A stretch of 64,000 nucleotides of DNA from Lentzea albida. GTDB taxonomy: Bacteria; Actinomycetota; Actinomycetes; Mycobacteriales; Pseudonocardiaceae. The stretch is from NCBI RefSeq assembly GCF_900111005.1, contig NZ_FOFV01000001.1, positions 620,001 to 684,000 on the forward strand, read 5' to 3'. The notes below the pieces were generated by a model. The model did not search any database and was not told the origin of the DNA. It worked only from the letters and a program-made list of their open reading frames with translations. The translations under genes were made by a program, and so were the position numbers. Shown piece by piece: positions 59,438 through 64,000 of this stretch (position 1 is its first letter; every line of letters starts with the position of its first letter).

Positions 59438-60235
59438 GTGCTGGCACGTCAGCGGCAAGCCGTGATCATCGAAGAGGTCCGCCGCACGGGAGCGGTGCGC
59501 GTGAGCGACCTCGTCGTGCGGCTCGGCGTCTCGGACATGACCGTGCGCCGGGACCTCGACGTGCTCGCCGCGCGCGGGCTGGTGGAGAAGGTCTACGGCG
59601 GCGCGACGTCCGTCGTCGGGCGCTCGACCGACGAGCCCGGTTTCGAGGCCAAGTCGGTGCGGCAGCTGCCTGAGAAGGAGGCGATCGCGGCCGCCGCCGC
59701 GGGCCTCGTGCGTCCCGGCACGGCCATCGGTCTGTCCGCGGGCACCACGACGTGGACGTTGGCGCGGTTCCTCGACGACATCCCCGACCTGACCGTCGTC
59801 ACGAACTCCATCCGCGTCGCCGACGTGCTGCAGCAGAGCGGTCGCACGGACCGCACGGTCGTGCTGACCGGTGGCGTGCGCACGCCGTCCGACGCGCTGG
59901 TGGGCCCCGTGGCCGTGCAGGCGTTGCGGTCGCTGCACCTCGACGTGGTGTTCCTGGGCGTGCACGGCATGGCCGAGCGCTCCGGTTTCACCACCCCGAA
60001 CCTCAACGAGAGCGAGACCGACCGCGCGCTCGTCGACGCCGCCGGACGCGTGGTCGTGGTCGCCGACCACGAGAAGTGGGGCACCGTCGGCATCTCCACG
60101 ATCGCCGACCTCGACGAGGCGCACGTCCTGGTGACGGACGAAGGTTTGCCGGACGACGCCAGGGCCATCCTGAGCGAGCAGGTCGGCGAGTTGGTGTTGG
60201 CACATGTACCGGGAAGTGGCGAGGAGCTGGCGTGA
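59438..60235 (+). CDS. DeoR-family transcriptional regulator
   Basis: 265 residues. RQAVIIEEVRRTGAVRVSDLVVRLGVSDMTVRRDLDVLAARGLVEKVYGG is the DeoR helix-turn-helix signature. The sugar-phosphate effector domain follows (LSAGTTTWTLARFL, VVTNSIRVADVL, VVLTGGVR, DVVFLGVHGM). It is expected to repress the transporter and bga operons until a sugar phosphate is bound. Start GTG 59438, two bases after the GH42 stop; its stop overlaps galT as GTGA. Confidence 0.94.
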   Translation: MLARQRQAVIIEEVRRTGAVRVSDLVVRLGVSDMTVRRDLDVLAARGLVEKVYGGATSVVGRSTDEPGFEAKSVRQLPEKEAIAAAAAGLVRPGTAIGLSAGTTTWTLARFLDDIPDLTVVTNSIRVADVLQQSGRTDRTVVLTGGVRTPSDALVGPVAVQALRSLHLDVVFLGVHGMAERSGFTTPNLNESETDRALVDAAGRVVVVADHEKWGTVGISTIADLDEAHVLVTDEGLPDDARAILSEQVGELVLAHVPGSGEELA

Positions 60236-61320
60236 GGCGTACCGCGGGAAAACTGGCGGACGGCCGGGAGATCATCTACTTCGACGACAGCGCTGAGGCG
60301 CCGCCGCGGGCCGCGGTGGACACCCGGGACCTCCCCGAGACCCAGCCGATGTCCGAAGTCCGGCTGGACCCGTTGACCCGCGAGTGGGTCGCCATGGCGG
60401 CCCACCGCCAGACGCGGACGTACAAGCCGCCGGCGGACCTGTGCCCGCTGTGCCCGTCGACGCCGGGCAGGCCCACCGAGATCCCCGAGGCCGACTACGA
60501 CGTCGTCGTGTTCGAGAACAGGTTCCCCTCGCTGGCCCAGAACGTGCCCGACGTGCCGTCCACTGTGGATGGTGAGGAGCTGTTCGTGCGCGCGCCGGGC
60601 CGCGGGCGCTGCGAGGTCGTCTGCTTCACGTCGGACCACAACAAGTCGTTCGGCGAGCTCTCAGAGTCGCGCGTGCGCACCGTCGTGGACGCCTGGGCGG
60701 ACCGCGTCGCCTTCCTGTCAACGTTGCCAGGGGTCGAGCAGGTCTTCCCGTTCGAGAACCGCGGCGAAGAGATCGGCGTGACGCTCTCCCACCCGCACGG
60801 CCAGATCTACGCGTACCCGTTCGTCACCCCGCGCACCGAGCGCATGCTGACGGCTGCTCAGGCCTACTACGCCGAGCACGGCCGCCCGCTGTTCGGCGAC
60901 GTCCTGGAGGCCGAGCTCCGCGCGGGCGCGCGGGTGGTGGACGAGTCCGAGCACTGGGTCGCCTTCGTCCCGGCCGCCGCCCGCTGGCCCGTCGAGGTCG
61001 TGCTGGCACCGCGCCGCCAGGTGCCCGACATCGCCGCACTGTCCTCAGTGGAGCGCGACGACTTCGCGTCGCTCTACCTGAAGGTGCTGCACCGCCTGGA
61101 CGCCCTCTACGACCGGCCGTTGCCCTACATCGCCGCCTGGCACCAGGCCCCGGTCAGCCAGGGCCGCGAGGAGATGTGGCTGCACCTGCAGGTCTTCTCG
61201 GTGCTCAGGACGAAGGACAAGCTCAAGTACCTCGCGGGCTCCGAGTCCGGCGAGGCCGTCTGGATCAACGACGTGACGCCCGAGCAGATCGCGGAACGGC
61301 TCCGGGGAACACACAAGTAG
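60232..61320 (+). CDS. galT: Galactose-1-phosphate uridylyltransferase
   Basis: 362 residues. CPLCPSTPGRPTEIPEADYDVVVFENRFPSL carries the CxxC zinc/iron site, and VTLSHPHGQIYAYP the HPHGQ nucleophilic His. LPYIAAWHQAP is a further conserved block. Converts galactose-1-phosphate and UDP-glucose to glucose-1-phosphate and UDP-galactose in the Leloir pathway. No galK or galE is in the window. Coupled to the DeoR gene by GTGA. Confidence 0.95.
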   Translation: MRRTAGKLADGREIIYFDDSAEAPPRAAVDTRDLPETQPMSEVRLDPLTREWVAMAAHRQTRTYKPPADLCPLCPSTPGRPTEIPEADYDVVVFENRFPSLAQNVPDVPSTVDGEELFVRAPGRGRCEVVCFTSDHNKSFGELSESRVRTVVDAWADRVAFLSTLPGVEQVFPFENRGEEIGVTLSHPHGQIYAYPFVTPRTERMLTAAQAYYAEHGRPLFGDVLEAELRAGARVVDESEHWVAFVPAAARWPVEVVLAPRRQVPDIAALSSVERDDFASLYLKVLHRLDALYDRPLPYIAAWHQAPVSQGREEMWLHLQVFSVLRTKDKLKYLAGSESGEAVWINDVTPEQIAERLRGTHK

Positions 61321-61340
61321 CTCCCAGGCTGGTTTAAGGG

Positions 61341-61350
61341 TTCTCTCAGG
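61341..61350. promoter_or_regulatory. Single MprA-like box upstream of htrA
   Basis: TTCTCTCAGG at 61341-61350, 16 bp before the ATG, shares TCTCAGG with the repeat ahead of mprAB. A diverged partner (CTCCCAGG, 61321-61328) lies about two helical turns upstream. Confidence 0.5.
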
Positions 61351-61365
61351 ACGACACCCGAGACT

Positions 61366-63132
61366 ATGGGCATGACCGAGAGCAACCAGCCAGCGCAGCA
61401 GCCGGACCAGCCGGACTCCGTGCCGTCGAGCGCCGGTCAGACAGACTCCGGAGCGCGGGAGCAGGGCCCGTCGCTGCCGGAACCCGGCCAGCCGGATCCT
61501 TTGCAGGGGGGATCCGGCCAGGCTGGGGCTACCGCTCAGACCGGGACGACCGGCCAGGCCGGGGCTCCCGCTCAGGCCGCGACGACCGGCCAGGCCGGGA
61601 GCGCCGGCCAGGCCTCCCCGTCCGGCCAGGCCGGGAGCATCGGGCAGGCCTCTCCGTCCGGGCAGGCCTCCCCGTCCGGCCAGCCGGCCGCGCCCGCGGG
61701 CCTCGGCGACGTTCCCGCCTCCTTCACTTCGGCCCAGCCGCAGGTGCCCTCACCTGACGCGGGCCAGACGCAGCTCGGCGGGTCCGGACCCGGCCAGCAG
61801 CTCTCTTCACCCTCAGGGTCCGGCCAACCTCACCCGCTCGGCCTCGGCGCCACCACCGCGCAGTTCGGTGCGGAGTCACCGGCGGGCACGCCGTCCGGTC
61901 CGTTCGCCGCGCAGCAGCCCTCGGGCCCGTTCAGCGCGCAGCAGCCGTCAGGTCCGTTCGGCGCACCGAACGCGGGACCGCCCTCCGACCCGTTCGCCGC
62001 ACCCGGCTCGCAGACCGGCCAGTACTACCTCCCGCCCGGCCACCAGCAGGCCGTTCCCCCGCGTCCCAAGGGCCGCGGCAAGGTCGTGGCGGGCGTCGCC
62101 GCCCTCGTGCTCCTCGTGGGCGGGCTCTCCGGCGGCCTCGGCGGCTACCTGGGCTACAACTTCGCGAACGACTCGTCGTCCGTGAGCTCGCTCGACTCGC
62201 CCCGCCCGGCCTCGCAGACCTCGAACGCCCCCGCGGGCTCGGTCGAGGACGTGGCGAACAAGCTGCTGCCGTCCGTCGTCCAGATCCAGGTCACGACGAG
62301 GGCCGGCGCCGGCGAGGGCTCGGGCTTCATCATCTCCGGCAACGGCCAGATCGTGACGAACAACCACGTCATCGAGGGCGCTGCCGCCGGCGGTGACATC
62401 AAGGTCGTCTTCCAGGACGGCAGGACCGCGTCCGCCAAGATCCTCGGCCGCGACCCGAGCTCCGACATCGCCGTCATCCAGGCCGACGGCGTCTCGAACC
62501 TCCCGGTCGTGCAGCTCGGCAACTCCGGCGACATGAAGATCGGCCAGGGCGTCGTCGCGATCGGCTCGCCGTTCGAACTGTCCGGCACGGTGACGTCCGG
62601 CATCGTCAGCTCGCTGAACCGCCCGGTCTCGGCGGGCGGTGACCGCACCTCGCAGGCGACGGTCCTGAACGCCATCCAGACCGACGCCGCGATCAACCCC
62701 GGCAACTCGGGCGGCCCGCTCGTCAACATGCAGGGCCAGGTCGTCGGCATCAACTCGGCGATCTACAGCCCGAGCCAGGGCCAGGGCCAGGCCGGTTCCG
62801 TCGGCATCGGCTTCGCGATCCCGATGGACCAGGCCCGCCGCACGATCGACGAGATCGTGAAGAGCGGCAAGCCCAAGCAGACCGTGCTCGGCGTGAAGGT
62901 CGAGTCGACCGAGCAGGGCGCGAGGATCACGGAGATCACCGCCGGAGGCGCCGCCGAGAAGGCCGGGCTGAAGGCCGGTGACGTGATCACGAAGTTCGGC
63001 GACCGCCGCATCGACGAGTCGGACACGCTCGTCGCCGCCGTCCGGTCGAAGGCTCCTGGCGACAAGGTGACGATCACCCTGTCAGACAACAGGACCGTGG
63101 AAGCCACCCTCGACGGCGTCGAGGTGGGATAG
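61366..63132 (+). CDS. HtrA-like PDZ serine protease
   Basis: 588 residues. Residues 1-240 are a low-complexity Gly/Gln/Pro/Ser cytoplasmic region with repeats (SGQAS, SGPF.AQQP). A membrane anchor follows (KVVAGVAALVLLVGGLSGGLGGYLG), then a trypsin-like domain with the triad His in VTNNHVI, Asp in SSDIAVIQAD and Ser in NPGNSGGPL, and a C-terminal PDZ (ARITEITAGGAAEKAGLKAGDVITKFG). Degrades or refolds damaged envelope proteins, as PepD does for MprAB in mycobacteria. ATG 61366 or 61372. The unusually long N-terminal tail could bind cytoplasmic or septal partners. Confidence 0.95.
   Translation: MGMTESNQPAQQPDQPDSVPSSAGQTDSGAREQGPSLPEPGQPDPLQGGSGQAGATAQTGTTGQAGAPAQAATTGQAGSAGQASPSGQAGSIGQASPSGQASPSGQPAAPAGLGDVPASFTSAQPQVPSPDAGQTQLGGSGPGQQLSSPSGSGQPHPLGLGATTAQFGAESPAGTPSGPFAAQQPSGPFSAQQPSGPFGAPNAGPPSDPFAAPGSQTGQYYLPPGHQQAVPPRPKGRGKVVAGVAALVLLVGGLSGGLGGYLGYNFANDSSSVSSLDSPRPASQTSNAPAGSVEDVANKLLPSVVQIQVTTRAGAGEGSGFIISGNGQIVTNNHVIEGAAAGGDIKVVFQDGRTASAKILGRDPSSDIAVIQADGVSNLPVVQLGNSGDMKIGQGVVAIGSPFELSGTVTSGIVSSLNRPVSAGGDRTSQATVLNAIQTDAAINPGNSGGPLVNMQGQVVGINSAIYSPSQGQGQAGSVGIGFAIPMDQARRTIDEIVKSGKPKQTVLGVKVESTEQGARITEITAGGAAEKAGLKAGDVITKFGDRRIDESDTLVAAVRSKAPGDKVTITLSDNRTVEATLDGVEVG
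61510..61690 (+). repeat. Low-complexity Gly-Gln-Ala tandem repeats inside htrA
   Basis: Imperfect 15- to 21-bp units encode GQAGA, GQAGS and SGQAS (units based on TCCGGCCAGGCC). They are coding low-complexity, not CRISPR: no regular unique spacers. Such DNA is prone to slippage, so length may vary between strains. Confidence 0.7.
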
Positions 63133-63141
63133 GTCGGGGGA

Positions 63142-63182
63142 CGCTCGGGTCCTGGCAGCCGCCGCCCGCCAGGACCCGAGCG
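63142..63182. terminator. Strong terminator after htrA
   Basis: CGCTCGGGTCCTGGC (63142-63156) and GCCAGGACCCGAGCG (63168-63182): perfect 15-bp arms. A second, looser hairpin (GAGGCCCGG with CCGGGCCTC, 63196-63243) follows and is followed by TTCTT. Confidence 0.8.
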
Positions 63183-63301
63183 TGACGACCCCGGAGAGGC
63201 CCGGACCTGTGCGCACCTGCCCCGCACACAGGCCCGGGCCTCTTCTTACGTCCTCGTGACGAACACGGGCCAGGCGCGCTTCCGTGACCTACCGTGGTGA
63301 C

Positions 63302-63988
63302 GTGGTGGAACGGGTGCTGGTCGTCGACGACGACACGACGGTGCGCGATGTCGTGCGCCGCTACCTCGAACACGCCGGGTACGAGGTCGAGCTCGCCGGC
63401 GACGGGGAGAGCGCGCTGCGGCTGATGGCCGCGCAGGAGCCGGACATCGTGGTGCTGGACCTGATGCTGCCCGGCATCGACGGCCTCGAGGTGGCGCGGC
63501 GGATCCGGGAGCGCGGCAGCACGCCCGTCGTCATGCTGACGGCGCTCGGCGAGGAGGAAGACCGCATCGCCGGGCTGCAGATCGGCGCGGACGACTACGT
63601 GACGAAGCCCTTCAGCCCGCGCGAGCTGGCGTTGCGCGTGTCGTCGGTGCTGCGGCGGGCCCACCGGGCGTTCGAGCCGCGGGTCGTGCGGGACGGGAAC
63701 CTCGTGCTGGACGTGGCCGCGCACACGGCGACGCTGGACGGCCGGCCGTTGCAGTTGACGACCCGCGAGTTCGACCTGCTGGCGTTCTTCATCGGCAACG
63801 CGGGCAAGGCGTTCGGCCGGGCGGAGCTGCTGGAAAGGGTGTGGGGCTGGCAGTTCGGCGACCAGTCGACGGTGACCGTCCACGTGCGACGGTTGCGGGA
63901 GAAGATCGAGGAGGACCCCGCGAAGCCGCGCCGGCTGAGCACCGTGTGGGGCGTCGGCTACAGGTACGACCCGTGTTCGATCGACTGA
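63302..63988 (+). CDS. OmpR-family response regulator
   Basis: 228 residues. The receiver has VLVVDDDTTVRDVVRRYLEHAGYEV, phospho-Asp in VVLDLMLPGIDGLEV and TKPFSPRELALR. The winged helix has LQLTTREFDLLAFFIGNAGKAFGRAELLERVWGWQFGDQSTVTVHVRRLREKIEEDP. GTG 63302 is chosen; GTG 63284 is a longer option. A kinase begins overlapping its end. Confidence 0.92.
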   Translation: MVERVLVVDDDTTVRDVVRRYLEHAGYEVELAGDGESALRLMAAQEPDIVVLDLMLPGIDGLEVARRIRERGSTPVVMLTALGEEEDRIAGLQIGADDYVTKPFSPRELALRVSSVLRRAHRAFEPRVVRDGNLVLDVAAHTATLDGRPLQLTTREFDLLAFFIGNAGKAFGRAELLERVWGWQFGDQSTVTVHVRRLREKIEEDPAKPRRLSTVWGVGYRYDPCSID

Positions 63989-64000
63989 GCCGCGTCTCGC
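63973..64000 (+). CDS. Start of a probable partner histidine kinase (partial)
   Basis: GTG 63973 opens VFDRLSRVS and runs off the window. It overlaps the regulator's stop by 16 bases. Position alone suggests the cognate sensor kinase. Confidence 0.35.

Noticed and set aside
61510..61690. CRISPR-like repeats
   Set aside because: The units are in frame within htrA, of irregular length and without unique spacers.

Overview
The window is high-GC DNA with many GTG starts, start/stop overlaps of the GTGA, ATGA and TGATG type, and actinobacterial gene families: WhiB, LCP, DUF5753 regulators, Zur-type spare ribosomal proteins, and an FtsK-type conjugative element. This points to an actinomycete, most likely order Pseudonocardiales (Lentzea, Saccharothrix or Amycolatopsis-like). 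That placement rests on gene content and style only; no search was possible.

Layout. Bases 1-3.6 kb hold ordinary chromosomal genes: a truncated nSTAND NTPase regulator, an LCP cell-wall ligase, a nucleoside hydrolase and a GNAT acetyltransferase. From 4.1 to 18 kb lies a defence island. One long minus-strand, overlap-coupled operon encodes a NERD-nuclease/SF1 helicase, a DrmA-like helicase, a DrmB-like DUF1998 protein, a very unusual 1057-residue protein, an AIPR protein and a cytosine-5 DNA methyltransferase. The 1057-residue protein joins a degenerate SF1-helicase-like region, a complete sigma-70 factor and a GHKL-ATPase-like region. The methyltransferase carries a C-terminal endonuclease III-type iron-sulphur cysteine signature. 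A Vsr mismatch endonuclease runs convergently into the operon's end. This looks like a DISARM-related but distinct anti-phage or modification system and is the main discovery candidate.

Bases 19,123-35,116 are an integrated actinomycete integrative and conjugative element (AICE). It is bounded by a perfect 62-bp direct repeat, one copy of which is the 3' part of an intact tRNA-Arg(CCT) gene. It carries an integrase with a C-terminal GntR-type domain, an excisionase, an FtsK/TraB DNA translocase, DUF2637 and small membrane spread proteins, WhiB, XRE and TPR regulators, and a NUDIX hydrolase. Its left edge carries defence cargo: a Shedu nuclease and a HEPN protein. Seven copies of an 8-mer, CCCGTCAC, directly follow traB and are a likely transfer locus. 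No replication initiator was recognised.

Bases 35-64 kb return to the chromosome: an FkbM methyltransferase, a secreted penicillin-acylase-like enzyme with a discoidin domain, a LuxR regulator, a TPR-GGDEF protein and BluB. Next is a Zur-type zinc-sparing cluster (S18, S14, L33, L28 divergent from a CobW-like protein, L31, L32). Small metabolic genes follow, then an MprAB-like two-component system with signal peptidase I, and a galactoside uptake and catabolism locus (ABC transporter, GH42 beta-galactosidase, DeoR regulator, GalT). An HtrA protease and a further response regulator end the window. MprA-type TCTCAG boxes occur upstream of both mprAB and htrA, suggesting one envelope-stress regulon.
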